64,000 nucleotides of DNA. Source: Paenibacillus sp. MMS18-CY102. Lineage in GTDB: Bacteria; Bacillota; Bacilli; Paenibacillales; Paenibacillaceae. This document shows positions 35,783 through 44,809 of the stretch, one piece after another (position 1 is the stretch's first letter; each line of letters opens with the position of its first letter). A program made the position numbers and the translations under genes. The stretch spans positions 1 through 64,000 of the forward strand of contig NZ_WSTC01000023.1 in assembly GCF_009789195.1 (NCBI RefSeq), read 5' to 3'. The notes below the pieces were generated by a model. It saw only the letters and a list, made by a program, of their open reading frames with translations. It did not search any database and was not told the DNA's origin.

Positions 35783-36751
35783 ATGTATAATTTTGAAGCG
35801 ATAGAGGAACAGCCTAATTTACATAACAGTTCATTAATTTTGTCCATCGACATTGGGGTTGGGGTTGAAATTGCACAATTTAGAGGTTCATTGCTGGGTT
35901 TGTTTGGAGAGCCGAACTATAAGGCCTCGAATATTGAAAATGCGTTTCAATACACGATTTCCGCCATGGACACAGCTGGTGAAACCTATATGTTTACGGT
36001 TTATGAAGGCGCTAGCGGGCTCGGCATCGGAGGTCAAAGCAATGATCCGGCTACGCTTCTGGCGGCGAAAGCATTTATCGAATATGTGAAACATGCACCG
36101 CCAGCTGAATATGAAGAAAAGCTGGTTTATAGTGATACGGGGAGTACTATCCGATATGGCTGTAAAGACGGTGTTGGTTACTTTAACGAATGTTTGCCTT
36201 TTGCTGATGTTGCGCCTACCGTTGGCGAACTGCCCCAAATAGCTCCTAATCAGTTGGATGAGCTAACGGGGATTGATTTTTCCAACATTGCGGATGAGGA
36301 TGAACGATGGTTTTGGAAAAAAGATTTGTTGAACTTTTCTTCGATTCATTTTCCAACGATACGTGATTTAATGCGGAAAGATGTGAGCCGGGGGCGTGCC
36401 AATCCGATCAGCTTGGAACAATTAAGGGAGATCGCGCGTGTTGACGGGTTCGAAGCAGTATTTGGCGCTCAATCCGCTGAAATGGCATTGGTTTCCTTAG
36501 TATCGGTGTGGGCTTGGCATACAACAGAAGGCAAAGCGACGAAAAAGAAAAAGCTAGATTGCACATCATTTGCCTGGACGATTTCACGAGCTGTCTATGG
36601 GCTTTACGGCGGGAACTTTAACAAAAACCATGCGCGTGCAAATGCGTTGTTCGAAGCTTATGAAGATAAAATAAGCTCGCCAGAAGATACGCTTCGGTTC
36701 TTCTATGCGGTTCTTGATATTTTCAAGCTAAAACGATTGAAAGTTGAATAA
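35783..36751 (+). CDS. Hypothetical protein, unknown function
   Basis: 322 aa, soluble, with a beta-rich N-terminal half (about 1-150) and a helical C-terminal half (about 190-322, DCTSFAWTISRAVYGLYG). The start follows AAGAAGGAC. It is 48 bases downstream of the SUKH ORF, probably the same transcript, and is followed by a terminator. No family recognised. An accessory or immunity role is possible from context only. Confidence 0.6.
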   Translation: MYNFEAIEEQPNLHNSSLILSIDIGVGVEIAQFRGSLLGLFGEPNYKASNIENAFQYTISAMDTAGETYMFTVYEGASGLGIGGQSNDPATLLAAKAFIEYVKHAPPAEYEEKLVYSDTGSTIRYGCKDGVGYFNECLPFADVAPTVGELPQIAPNQLDELTGIDFSNIADEDERWFWKKDLLNFSSIHFPTIRDLMRKDVSRGRANPISLEQLREIARVDGFEAVFGAQSAEMALVSLVSVWAWHTTEGKATKKKKLDCTSFAWTISRAVYGLYGGNFNKNHARANALFEAYEDKISSPEDTLRFFYAVLDIFKLKRLKVE

Positions 36752-36784
36752 GTTTCCGAACAATATCCAACATAAGAGAAGCAG

Positions 36785-36820
36785 GGTGCGCTGGAGACCA
36801 ACGCACCTTTTACATTTTTT
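36785..36820 (+). terminator. Terminator after hypothetical gene
   Basis: Stem GGTGCG / CGCACC with an 11-base loop, followed by TTTTACATTTTTT. Confidence 0.8.
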
Positions 36821-36828
36821 ATATATTC

Positions 36829-36858
36829 CTTGACAGGAATATTCCTGGTAGGGTATAT
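36829..36858 (+). promoter_or_regulatory. Promoter with ArsR operator in spacer
   Basis: TTGACA at 36829-36834 and TATATT at 36853-36858 (18-base spacer). The perfect 14-base palindrome CAGGAATATTCCTG (36833-36846) sits on the end of the -35 and in the spacer. A third half site (ATTCCT) lies just upstream of TTGACA. This is where an ArsR-type repressor would autoregulate. Confidence 0.75.
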
Positions 36859-36937
36859 TCAATTCATCAGGAAAACGGCAATGCGATGAAGGAGTTGAGT
36901 TGAACCCAAGTAACCAGCAATTGACGAGGTGAGCGAA

Positions 36938-37279
36938 ATGCCAGCGAAGAATTCAGGCAAGGAATGGACAACGCTGAGCGCTTTAGCCGAACCGAATCGT
37001 ATGGCAATCGTTGAACTGTTGCGAGACGGGCCTTTGACCGTTGGGGAAATCGCTGATCGACTGGGGCTGCGCCAGCCTCAAGCATCGAAGCATCTGAAGG
37101 TGCTGAGCGACAATGGGATTTTGGAAATGACAGCTGAAGCCAATCGCCGAATTTACAAGCTTCGGGCCGAGCCTTTTCAAGCACTGGATTCATGGCTCAA
37201 CTCCTTTCGGCGGTTAATGGAAGAAAGGTTCGACCAACTGGATGATTACTTAAAGGAACTGCAAAACAAACAAAAATAA
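36938..37279 (+). CDS. ArsR-family winged-helix regulator
   Basis: 113 aa. Winged helix-turn-helix with LRDGPLTVGEIADRLGLRQPQASKHLKVLSDNGIL. No ArsR metal-binding CxC motif is seen, so this is the non-metal subgroup that is usually paired with SRPBCC proteins. ATG 36938 is chosen (GAGGTG 6 bases upstream). The promoter carries a palindromic operator. The next genes are SRPBCC and VOC proteins. Confidence 0.85.
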   Translation: MPAKNSGKEWTTLSALAEPNRMAIVELLRDGPLTVGEIADRLGLRQPQASKHLKVLSDNGILEMTAEANRRIYKLRAEPFQALDSWLNSFRRLMEERFDQLDDYLKELQNKQK

Positions 37280-37309
37280 ACGGATCGATCAATTAGAGGA
37301 GGAATTATT

Positions 37310-37825
37310 ATGTCAAATCAAACAATGGTATCAAGAGTAGAAAATGAAAATGTGCTGGTGATTGAGCGTGTGTTCGATGCGCCTCGCGAGCTCGTATTCC
37401 AAATGTTCAAGGAGCCTGAGCATCTTAAGCGTTGGTGGGGGCCAAGAGGCTGGGAACTCCCTGTATGCACCGTCGATTTTCGGCCGGGCGGCGTCTGGCA
37501 TTATTGTATGAAGTGTGTGGATAAGAGCCATGGCGATTTTTACGGCATGGAATCTTGGGGCAAAGCGATCTATAAGGAGATTGCCGAGCCTGAAATGTTC
37601 AGCTACACCGATTACTTCTCGGATGCGGAAGGCAACCAAAATGCAGAGATGCCTTCAACCGATGTCACGCTAACGTTCATTGATGAAGGCGGCAAAACGA
37701 AGCTGGTTAATCGCGGCGTGTATGTTTCGCCAGAGGCGCTCAAAACCGTTATGGATATGGGCATGCTGCAGGGCATCACGGAAACATGGGACCGTCTGGA
37801 AGAGCGCTTGAACGAAGTTAAGTAA
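37310..37825 (+). CDS. SRPBCC (AHSA1-like) domain protein
   Basis: 171 aa. START-like fold with the family pattern ERVFDAPRELVFQMFKEPEHLKRWWGPRGWELPVC at the N-terminus and TWDRLEERLNEV at the C-terminus. Such proteins bind hydrophobic ligands and are commonly encoded with ArsR regulators. RBS AGAGGAGG. Ligand unknown. The gene is 30 bases downstream of the ArsR gene. Confidence 0.87.
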   Translation: MSNQTMVSRVENENVLVIERVFDAPRELVFQMFKEPEHLKRWWGPRGWELPVCTVDFRPGGVWHYCMKCVDKSHGDFYGMESWGKAIYKEIAEPEMFSYTDYFSDAEGNQNAEMPSTDVTLTFIDEGGKTKLVNRGVYVSPEALKTVMDMGMLQGITETWDRLEERLNEVK

Positions 37826-37880
37826 ATAAAAGCTTCACATGCACATAATCAATTATCTAATGAAATAGGGAGTGCTAAAT

Positions 37881-38261
37881 ATGATTAATCAATTCTGCCA
37901 AATCATGCTGTATGTAAATGATCAAGATCAAGCCAAGCGGTTTTGGACGGAAAAAGTTGGATTCGTTGTCGCTTCGGAAGAAGATAATGGCCAAGGTTTT
38001 CGCTATATTGAAATTGCCGCTGTCCAAGGGGCCCAGACATCATTCATTCTTCACAACAAGCAATTTATCGCTCAGATGCAACCGGAGCTTAACCTAGGAA
38101 CGCCATCCATTATGTTCTTCACCGACGATGTGGAAGGGCTGTACCAGGCTTTCAAGGATAAAGAGATCACAGTTGGGGATTTGGTCTCCATTCCTGGAGG
38201 GCGAGTATTTAACTTTGCCGACGACGAAAACAACTATTTCGCGGTTATGCAAAAGCAGTAG
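37881..38261 (+). CDS. VOC (glyoxalase/bleomycin-resistance fold) protein
   Basis: 126 aa. Begins INQFCQIMLYVNDQDQAKRFWTEKVGF and ends FNFADDENNYFAVMQ, the paired beta-alpha-beta-beta-beta units of the vicinal oxygen chelate fold. ATG 37881 has GGGAG 8 bases upstream. Last gene of the ArsR operon. No specific enzyme can be named. Confidence 0.85.
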   Translation: MINQFCQIMLYVNDQDQAKRFWTEKVGFVVASEEDNGQGFRYIEIAAVQGAQTSFILHNKQFIAQMQPELNLGTPSIMFFTDDVEGLYQAFKDKEITVGDLVSIPGGRVFNFADDENNYFAVMQKQ

Positions 38262-38282
38262 GGTTGAAGCAGTCCCAATAAT

Positions 38283-38315
38283 AAAAACGCCATCACTTCA
38301 TGTGATGGCGTTTTT
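38283..38315. terminator. Terminator of ArsR-SRPBCC-VOC operon
   Basis: Perfect 14-bp stem AAAAACGCCATCAC / GTGATGGCGTTTTT with a 5-base loop, symmetric A and T tails. It may also stop the - strand pseudogene. Confidence 0.9.
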
Positions 38316-38358
38316 GCGTTGCGGCATGAAATAGGGAATGAAGAGCGTCTGCTTGCTC

Positions 38359-38925
38359 TTATATGCTCACTGGATGTTCACGATCTAGCACCAAAGGCGA
38401 GCCCAGCAAGATCCATTGGTTCAAATCATCATAGCCAACTATTTCAGCATGAATGATACGCCCACGATGCATAACGTTTTCCCGGGCATTGGCAGCACAT
38501 TCTTCGTAGTTAGCTAGGCCTACGGCTTCATATTCAGGGAGGCTAGCAATAACCCCTTACGGACAAAAAACCTCAATGTAGCCTTCAACTTTTGTTCCGA
38601 TAGGGAGCTGATTCTTAAGCGTAAGCCACTGCTCCTGCCCATTGCTAGTAACGACAGACCATACGTCTTCAAACTCTTCTTTGTTAATCCTGCTTAAGCC
38701 CTGCTTGTCTAACGGCAAGTCTTGATCGGAAAGAATGAACTCAAATTTTTTAAGATTAGAACTCTGGATCTCATTGCCCTTGACCACCATTTGCCTGTAG
38801 GCGGTACCTTGCTCATTCACTTCAAAGTAAATAATTAGATCATCGAGTTCTTGTTTCAAATACAGCAACGGTTCATTCATTCCTTTCAAAGAAGTATGGA
38901 TTCGTGCATTCAAATTATGGGGCAT
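38359..38925 (-). pseudogene. Hypothetical gene interrupted by in-frame stop
   Basis: The frame from ATG 38925 encodes 122 residues and hits TAA at 38557-38559. The same frame then reads on for 65 protein-like codons (GVIASLPEYEAVGLANYEEC ... ILLGSPLVLDREHPVSI) to TAA at 38359-38361. A point mutation to TAA most simply explains this. The full protein would be about 188 aa; no family recognised. The 5' end overlaps a + strand DUF2798-like ORF, so the region may also be rearranged. Confidence 0.55.
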
Positions 38926-39131
38926 TGATGGTAAGCGGCATGGTTCTCATCATGTCACTTTATGGATTAGCAAGTGCTTACTTTGCCGGCCGACTAATAG
39001 GGGAGCCGTTGCTCGATAGTTATTTTACATTAGTATTTAACAATTTCATATTCGTATTTCCTCTACAGTTATTGCTGGTAGGTCCGCTAGTGCGGTATGT
39101 ATTCGCTAAAATTATCACACGCCAGATCTAA
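38904..39131 (+). CDS. Small DUF2798-like membrane protein, possibly 5'-truncated
   Basis: 75 aa with two hydrophobic segments: LMVSGMVLIMSLYGLASAYF and FNNFIFVFPLQLLLVGPLVRYVF. The pattern Met-Ser in helix 1 and Phe-Pro...Gly-Pro-Leu-Val-Arg in helix 2 resembles DUF2798. There is no good ribosome binding site, and the start lies inside the - strand ORF. It may be a remnant. Confidence 0.5.
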   Translation: MHSNYGALMVSGMVLIMSLYGLASAYFAGRLIGEPLLDSYFTLVFNNFIFVFPLQLLLVGPLVRYVFAKIITRQI

Positions 39132-39218
39132 TCTATTCTCACATCTCTTCTATTTGCTTTTCACTAGACAGGCTAGTTATAGTGTTTGTATAACGTGAAA
39201 CAGAAGGGTTGAGATGGA

Positions 39219-39512
39219 ATGAAAAAATCAGTTCTCAAATGGTTTCGATACATCAGCTATATGGAAGGGATTTCGTTTCTAGTTTTGCTTTGCATTGCGA
39301 TTCCGTTGAAATATGCTGCCGATCAACCGCAAATGGTTACGGTTACGGGGATGATCCATGGCGCACTGTTCGCGGCTTATATCGTAGCGATAATGGTGAT
39401 GGCCGTATTATACCGGTGGGGGCTATTGCGTATCGCCGGCGGTATTTTGGCAGCTTTCTTGCCATTTGGCCCGTTTGTGCTGGAGCGCCGTTTGATGCGG
39501 GAAACGATGTAG
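39219..39512 (+). CDS. DUF3817-type small membrane protein
   Basis: 97 aa with three hydrophobic segments. YISYMEGISFLVLLCIAIPLKY and VTGMIHGALFAAYIVAIM match the DUF3817 pattern (conserved Glu-Gly and His-Gly). The C-terminus FGPFVLERRL is also typical. Function unknown. A second frame at 39209-39574 over the same bases is a shadow. Confidence 0.75.
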   Translation: MKKSVLKWFRYISYMEGISFLVLLCIAIPLKYAADQPQMVTVTGMIHGALFAAYIVAIMVMAVLYRWGLLRIAGGILAAFLPFGPFVLERRLMRETM

Positions 39513-39825
39513 CTTACTTGGATTTGAATGAGGTATATGGCACGATGGGATTGAACCATAATAGAAGGATATAATCCCAGCATGTTAATTGGCCTTCCTT
39601 GATGTGGAAGCCTCCTTGTGACGGACAGGTGAATTAACGAAAAAAATTGAAGCAAGCACTTATGCAATCATTTAATTCTACAACTAATAGTGATACACTA
39701 TATAGGGCTATTATTGATCGAGAATTTATTTTGATACAGAAAAGATGGGCAATCAGGCACGCCTAGGCGCTCAAGTACAAACGCCTGCATCCTTTCTGCA
39801 AATCGTGGGTATAAGGACGGTAAAC

Positions 39826-41334
39826 ATGAGCAACATACAAACTAAAAAAACAGACGTTATCTTAATTGGTGCCGGTATCATGAGTGCTACTTTGGGGTCA
39901 CTACTGAAAGAATTAGTGCCGGACTGGAACATTAAAGTGTTTGAGAAGCTCGAAAGCGCAGGGGAAGAGAGCTCTAACGAGTGGAATAATGCAGGTACGG
40001 GGCATGCTGCACTGTGCGAACTTAACTACACCGTCGAGAAAGCAGACGGATCTATAGATATTAGCAAAGCGATTCAAATTAATGAACAGTTCCAGCTCTC
40101 CATGCAATTCTGGTCTTACCTTGTAAACAGCAAACAAATTCGCAATCCGCAAGACTTTATTATGCCAATCCCTCATATGAGCATGGTGCTAGGGGAGAAG
40201 AATGTAAAGTTCTTGAAGAAACGGTTTGACGCATTGTCCAACAATCCGCTGTTCAAAGGGATGGAGTACTCGGAAGACCCTGCTAAGCTAATGGAATGGA
40301 TTCCGCTCATTCTCAAGGATCGCCCAGCTGGCGAGCCTATTGCAGCAACCAAAATCGACACTGGCACAGACGTTAACTTCGGTGCGCTCACTCGTATGCT
40401 GTTTGACTATCTGAAGACGAAAAACGTCGATATTAAATACAATCATAGCGTGAACAAAATCAAGCGCACGAGCGATGGCTCGTGGGAATTGAAAGTGCGA
40501 AACGGCAGCGGCAATGTCGAGAGCCATACTGCTCAATTCGTCTTTGTCGGCGGAGGCGGCGGAAGCCTGCATTTGCTGCAAAAATCCGGCATTCCTGAAG
40601 GCAAGCATATCGGTGGATTCCCGGTTAGCGGCCTGTTTATGGTGTGCAATAAGCCGGAAGTTGTTGAGCAGCATCATGCTAAAGTTTATGGCAAAGCTAA
40701 GGTTGGAGCTCCTCCAATGTCCGTTCCGCATCTTGACACGAGATTTATTGATAACAAAAAATCGCTGCTGTTCGGGCCATTTGCCGGCTTTTCGCCTAAG
40801 TTTCTTAAAACCGGCTCTATGTTTGATTTGATCACATCCGTCAAGCCTGATAACCTCGTTACGATGTTGTCGGCTGGCGCCAAAAACATGGGCCTGACCA
40901 AATATCTGATCCAACAAGTTATGTTATCCAAAGAAAAACGCGTGGAAGAGCTGCGCGAGTTTATCCCGACCGCCAAAAGCGAGGATTGGGATTTGGTCGT
41001 AGCTGGACAGCGTGTCCAAGTTATTAAAGATACGGCAGCTGGCAAAGGTACGCTTCAATTCGGCACGGAAGTCATTAGTGCTGCAGACGGCTCCATCGCT
41101 GCATTGCTTGGCGCATCTCCAGGTGCTTCTACGGCCGTTCACGTCATGCTTGAAGTGATCGAGAAATGCTTCCCGCAGCATGTGAAAGAATGGGAGCCGA
41201 AAATTAAAGAAATGATTCCTTCGTATGGCGTATCCCTTATGCAAAACCCGGAACTGCTGCAAGAAATTCATGCTTCAACGGCAGGGACGCTGGGATTGAT
41301 TCAAAAATTACCGTTAGAAGTCGCACATAAATAA
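39826..41334 (+). CDS. mqo: Malate:quinone oxidoreductase
   Basis: About 502 aa. FAD-binding N-terminus [21 protein letters not shown], then [19 protein letters not shown], a signature of Mqo. The C-terminal block [18 protein letters not shown] is also typical. Mqo oxidises malate to oxaloacetate and reduces membrane quinones. ATG 39826 is chosen (AAGGACGG upstream) instead of ATG 39745, which adds 27 unrelated residues. Single gene with a strong terminator. Confidence 0.92.
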   Translation: MSNIQTKKTDVILIGAGIMSATLGSLLKELVPDWNIKVFEKLESAGEESSNEWNNAGTGHAALCELNYTVEKADGSIDISKAIQINEQFQLSMQFWSYLVNSKQIRNPQDFIMPIPHMSMVLGEKNVKFLKKRFDALSNNPLFKGMEYSEDPAKLMEWIPLILKDRPAGEPIAATKIDTGTDVNFGALTRMLFDYLKTKNVDIKYNHSVNKIKRTSDGSWELKVRNGSGNVESHTAQFVFVGGGGGSLHLLQKSGIPEGKHIGGFPVSGLFMVCNKPEVVEQHHAKVYGKAKVGAPPMSVPHLDTRFIDNKKSLLFGPFAGFSPKFLKTGSMFDLITSVKPDNLVTMLSAGAKNMGLTKYLIQQVMLSKEKRVEELREFIPTAKSEDWDLVVAGQRVQVIKDTAAGKGTLQFGTEVISAADGSIAALLGASPGASTAVHVMLEVIEKCFPQHVKEWEPKIKEMIPSYGVSLMQNPELLQEIHASTAGTLGLIQKLPLEVAHK

Positions 41335-41348
41335 TAAGCTAAATAACG

Positions 41349-41399
41349 AAAGCGGCAATTCAGGGCCTGATTCTTAGTCCTTGAATTGCCGCTTTTTTT
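41349..41399 (+). terminator. Terminator of mqo
   Basis: 14-bp stem AAAGCGGCAATTCA / TGAATTGCCGCTTT followed by a T run. Confidence 0.9.
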
Positions 41400-41420
41400 G
41401 TATGTTATGAGCTCCACATT

Positions 41421-41471
41421 TTAGCAATTAATAATGCTAATGTACACGACGATTAGTAATTAATATGCTAA
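41421..41471. promoter_or_regulatory. Two tandem near-palindromic operator-like elements over a promoter
   Basis: TTAGCAATTAATAATGCTAA (41421-41440) and TTAGTAATTAATATGCTAA (41453-41471) are near-identical, imperfectly palindromic, and spaced 32 bases apart, about three DNA turns. A promoter candidate with TGTACA (41441-41446) and TATGCT (41464-41469), spacer 17, lies between and over them. A related element is at 47899-47914. Confidence 0.5.
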
Positions 41472-41533
41472 ACTAGATTTACGTTCAATCCATATTATGG
41501 GCGAATTTACATCGCGAAAGGGTATGTTCCTTT

Positions 41534-44500
41534 ATGTCACAGCAATCGAATGTTTCACCTCTATTAAAGCATTCCTTTCATTTTGATTTGCATCATATCG
41601 GCCAAGAAGAAGAGTATACGCTCCAGATTGGGCTTCGGGATTATCCGCTGAAACGGCATGATGCCGATTCAATTCGCCGAACGAAATCCACCCAGCTATT
41701 TTACGGATTTATTCCAGATGACAATCTGACCCATTATGCCGAAGAGCTAGAGTTGGAGGCAGATCTGGTTGGGCTTATGACTGTTACCAAGAAAGTAGTA
41801 GTAGACGGACAGATGCTGGATCTGCCAGTTTCGATGTCTGTACATATTCCCGAGACGAGCTTTCGCATGATGCATCATGCTTCATCCAATCTTGCGATGA
41901 ACGGCTTGATCCACCCGAAATTGGTGCAATACAACGTTGATCCGAACCGCTTTTCCTCCGTTAACGGTGCTTCCCATCCAGTACAGTTGCTTGTGCAAGC
42001 GTTCAGCTTTAAAGAAGCGCGCGAGACGGCAATTGCGCTCTTGTTCCAACATCCTGGCTTGTTGCATCTAGACGGCAGTTCGGAGCATCCGGCATGGGTG
42101 CACGAGCATTTGCTCAACCAAAATCCATACCTGCAGGATCTTGCGCTTGCGATTTACAAGCTGAAAGAAAACTGGTCAGCGTTCACGAAGGTGCTGGATG
42201 AGAACGGCGAGCCCTACAAGGACCCGGACGATGAGAGCAAGTTTCTATACACGCGGACGCTGCATCCCACCGTTAAGGCAGCTCTGAACGGCCCGCTAAG
42301 CTGGGCGCTCAAGAAAGCACAGGATGCCAAGCAATTGGAAGGCCAAATGTGGGAGGCGCAATACGGGATTACCTCAGATAGCTATGGTGCAGAAGCAGAG
42401 CACATCAGCCAAGCCAAGCCTAAACCGCTTCAAGCCGATGAAGATAAAAGTGCTTCCGTGCGCTGGGGCGTAAAGGGCCCGAAAACCTCTTGGGGCATTT
42501 CCGTTGGCGATCCGGTAATTGATGATAAAGGCGTACTGAATGTTACCGGTTATAATCGACTTGCACGCCATTTGTCTGCGTATGTCGAATTTTTGAACCC
42601 GAACGGGGAGCGGATCGATCTCTCTGAGGAGCAGTGGAAGCAGGTGCTGGATTCGACGCTGCGCAGCATTTTGCCAGAGAAATTTTTCGAGCAATTTGAG
42701 CCTCGCCAAGAGACGAGATTCGTAGGCACAGTAGGACCGGTTACGACCGTATGTGGCGTGCCCGTTGGCATGCTGATGCCCGATCCGACACATTTCCAGC
42801 TGCCAGTGCTTGATAATCGTATTGCGACGGTGCGGATTTTATGGGGCGGTCTCGGCTTCAACATAGCGGATTTGATGGAGGACCCCGAGATCCGGTGTGC
42901 ATTGGTTGGCGCTCTGCTAACGATTATTGTCGACATCATTGTCCCCGTGGCCATCTTTATTATCGGTTCATCTGCAATCACGAACAAAATCGTGAAAGAG
43001 ATCATGAAAGATAAAAAATTAGTCGCAGATATCATCAAAATCGGCGTATTAATCGCAACGGGCAAAATCTTGTACGATATTGCCCACGACCGGAATGTGA
43101 TTAATGCAGTCGCGCCGTGGATCGGATTGGTTCTCCCTAGGCTTCTCATCACGAAGCTTGGGCCTTATTTGCTGGAGAAGCTGGGCGAAAGCGCGCTTGG
43201 CAAGCTGCTGGGCAGAATCCTTCCGGGTGCCGATATGGCGATGTCTATATTCAGTGGGTTAACAACGGCGGCCCAGTTGCTGGAGACGACGATCGCATGC
43301 CTTTCCACGCAGAGCATATATAAGACTGATTTCACCCGTACCTTTGATTTGAAAATCAACCTGACGCCGGATCCGTCCACGCATAAGTTTCCCGACCTTG
43401 CGACCAGTTACCGGATCGCTGTCATGTACGACACGAATGTGACGACCCCTGCTGTCGAGCAAAAATATGATTTGGCCGGCCCTACGCGCAGCGACCCATT
43501 CTCGGTGAAGTTTAAGGATGTCCCTGCCGCCGGTAAACTCAAAATCTATGTTTTCTTCTACGCCAAAAACGGCTGGCTGGCCGGACAAGGAGAAAGTGGA
43601 GGATGGCTGGAGGCCAAAGGAACGGATGGCACGCTTCTGACAACAAACATTCAGATTAGGACGAATGAGGTTCGGCTTACATCAGATTCGGTGTACGAGC
43701 ATAAGCAAAAAATCGCCTATCATGAAGGTGTTCCAGTATGGGAGGCTACCGCCCAAGCGCCTAAGCAAACGGTCAAAAACGCTTCGGCTGATCCAGAGAA
43801 AGCCATCGATGTACAAAACGGGCATATTACAACGACGCAGCGGCCCGCTATGGTCGGTTACGGCTGGAAGGCGACCGGCCTGCATTTGCCAGCAGACCGC
43901 CCGGATGCGCCAATATCGGATCAAGCCATGTACACGGTTCAAAATTTATCCACCTTACAGGAACCATCGCGCTCGCACTGGCATCCGGAGGTCGGCTTCA
44001 GCCAACCGAGCGGAATTGTCTACGACGTTGCAAGCTACGAAGATGCAACGGGACGCAACTTCTACGTCGATTCCTCGAACGGAACCTATGACGGATACAA
44101 GAATGCCCGCGGCGGTTTCCACCTTCGCAAGCTAGTGCTACAGCATGACCAAAAACCGCAAACAGACAGCAAGCAAAGCTGGGGGCGGTTTATTAGCCCG
44201 CTCGATCGTTTTGTCGTGCATCCGCAAGGATATGTCATCGGGATTAATTACACGATTAACAAATTAGAAATTCTTCAACTGCCTGCAGCACCTTCGGATG
44301 ACGAGAAAGCGACGTTCGCAGTGCCTGCTTCCGGCGAAGGCTTCCGTGAAGGCTTAATTAATGGGCCTCGAGGGATTGGAACAGCGCTCGATGGGCGGAT
44401 TTTGATACTGGAAAGCATTAATAACCGGGTGCAATCGTTCGACATTCACGGCAATCCGGTTAAGAGCTTCGGGCAAGAGAGCAAGGAGCGTTCGTGGTTT

Positions 44501-44797
44501 CCGCTGGTCGATCCAAGTGCCAAGACGAATTATTTGGATTTGGCGGTAGAAGCGAAAGGTTACATTTATATATTGTCCTATACCGGAGAAGGCTCCGACC
44601 CGAACGATTACCACTTGGATATTTACACGCCTGACGGCTCCTTCCTCGTTCGGACAAAGGGCGTTGCTGCATCTAAAATTACGGTTGATCTGATCCGCAA
44701 TGTGTTTACGCTCAATTATGAAACGATTTATGCGCCGAACGGGCGTCCTGAACCATCTGTTAGCCTGTGGATTCCGCCTGCACCGAGCTCGTCGTAA
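41534..44797 (+). CDS. Large protein with hydrophobic core and C-terminal NHL-like propeller
   Basis: 1087 aa, no signal peptide. The N-terminal ~320 residues are of unknown type. Around residues 450-570 lie several hydrophobic helices (LVGALLTIIVDIIVPVAIFI, IKIGVLIATGKILYDIA, PWIGLVLPRLLI) that could insert in a membrane. A beta-rich domain follows, then an NHL-like repeat region from about 830 (GINGPRGIG-type blades such as GRILILESINNRVQSFDIHG, and LDIYTPDGSFLV). It is followed after about 12 bases by a pentapeptide-repeat gene. Function unknown; a pore-forming or envelope role is only a guess from architecture. Confidence 0.7.
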   Translation: MSQQSNVSPLLKHSFHFDLHHIGQEEEYTLQIGLRDYPLKRHDADSIRRTKSTQLFYGFIPDDNLTHYAEELELEADLVGLMTVTKKVVVDGQMLDLPVSMSVHIPETSFRMMHHASSNLAMNGLIHPKLVQYNVDPNRFSSVNGASHPVQLLVQAFSFKEARETAIALLFQHPGLLHLDGSSEHPAWVHEHLLNQNPYLQDLALAIYKLKENWSAFTKVLDENGEPYKDPDDESKFLYTRTLHPTVKAALNGPLSWALKKAQDAKQLEGQMWEAQYGITSDSYGAEAEHISQAKPKPLQADEDKSASVRWGVKGPKTSWGISVGDPVIDDKGVLNVTGYNRLARHLSAYVEFLNPNGERIDLSEEQWKQVLDSTLRSILPEKFFEQFEPRQETRFVGTVGPVTTVCGVPVGMLMPDPTHFQLPVLDNRIATVRILWGGLGFNIADLMEDPEIRCALVGALLTIIVDIIVPVAIFIIGSSAITNKIVKEIMKDKKLVADIIKIGVLIATGKILYDIAHDRNVINAVAPWIGLVLPRLLITKLGPYLLEKLGESALGKLLGRILPGADMAMSIFSGLTTAAQLLETTIACLSTQSIYKTDFTRTFDLKINLTPDPSTHKFPDLATSYRIAVMYDTNVTTPAVEQKYDLAGPTRSDPFSVKFKDVPAAGKLKIYVFFYAKNGWLAGQGESGGWLEAKGTDGTLLTTNIQIRTNEVRLTSDSVYEHKQKIAYHEGVPVWEATAQAPKQTVKNASADPEKAIDVQNGHITTTQRPAMVGYGWKATGLHLPADRPDAPISDQAMYTVQNLSTLQEPSRSHWHPEVGFSQPSGIVYDVASYEDATGRNFYVDSSNGTYDGYKNARGGFHLRKLVLQHDQKPQTDSKQSWGRFISPLDRFVVHPQGYVIGINYTINKLEILQLPAAPSDDEKATFAVPASGEGFREGLINGPRGIGTALDGRILILESINNRVQSFDIHGNPVKSFGQESKERSWFPLVDPSAKTNYLDLAVEAKGYIYILSYTGEGSDPNDYHLDIYTPDGSFLVRTKGVAASKITVDLIRNVFTLNYETIYAPNGRPEPSVSLWIPPAPSSS

Positions 44798-44809
44798 GGA
44801 GGCATGGAG

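Noticed and set aside
39209-39574. A 121-aa + strand reading overlapping the DUF3817 gene
   Set aside because: Alternative frame; the 97-aa frame has the membrane segments and family pattern.
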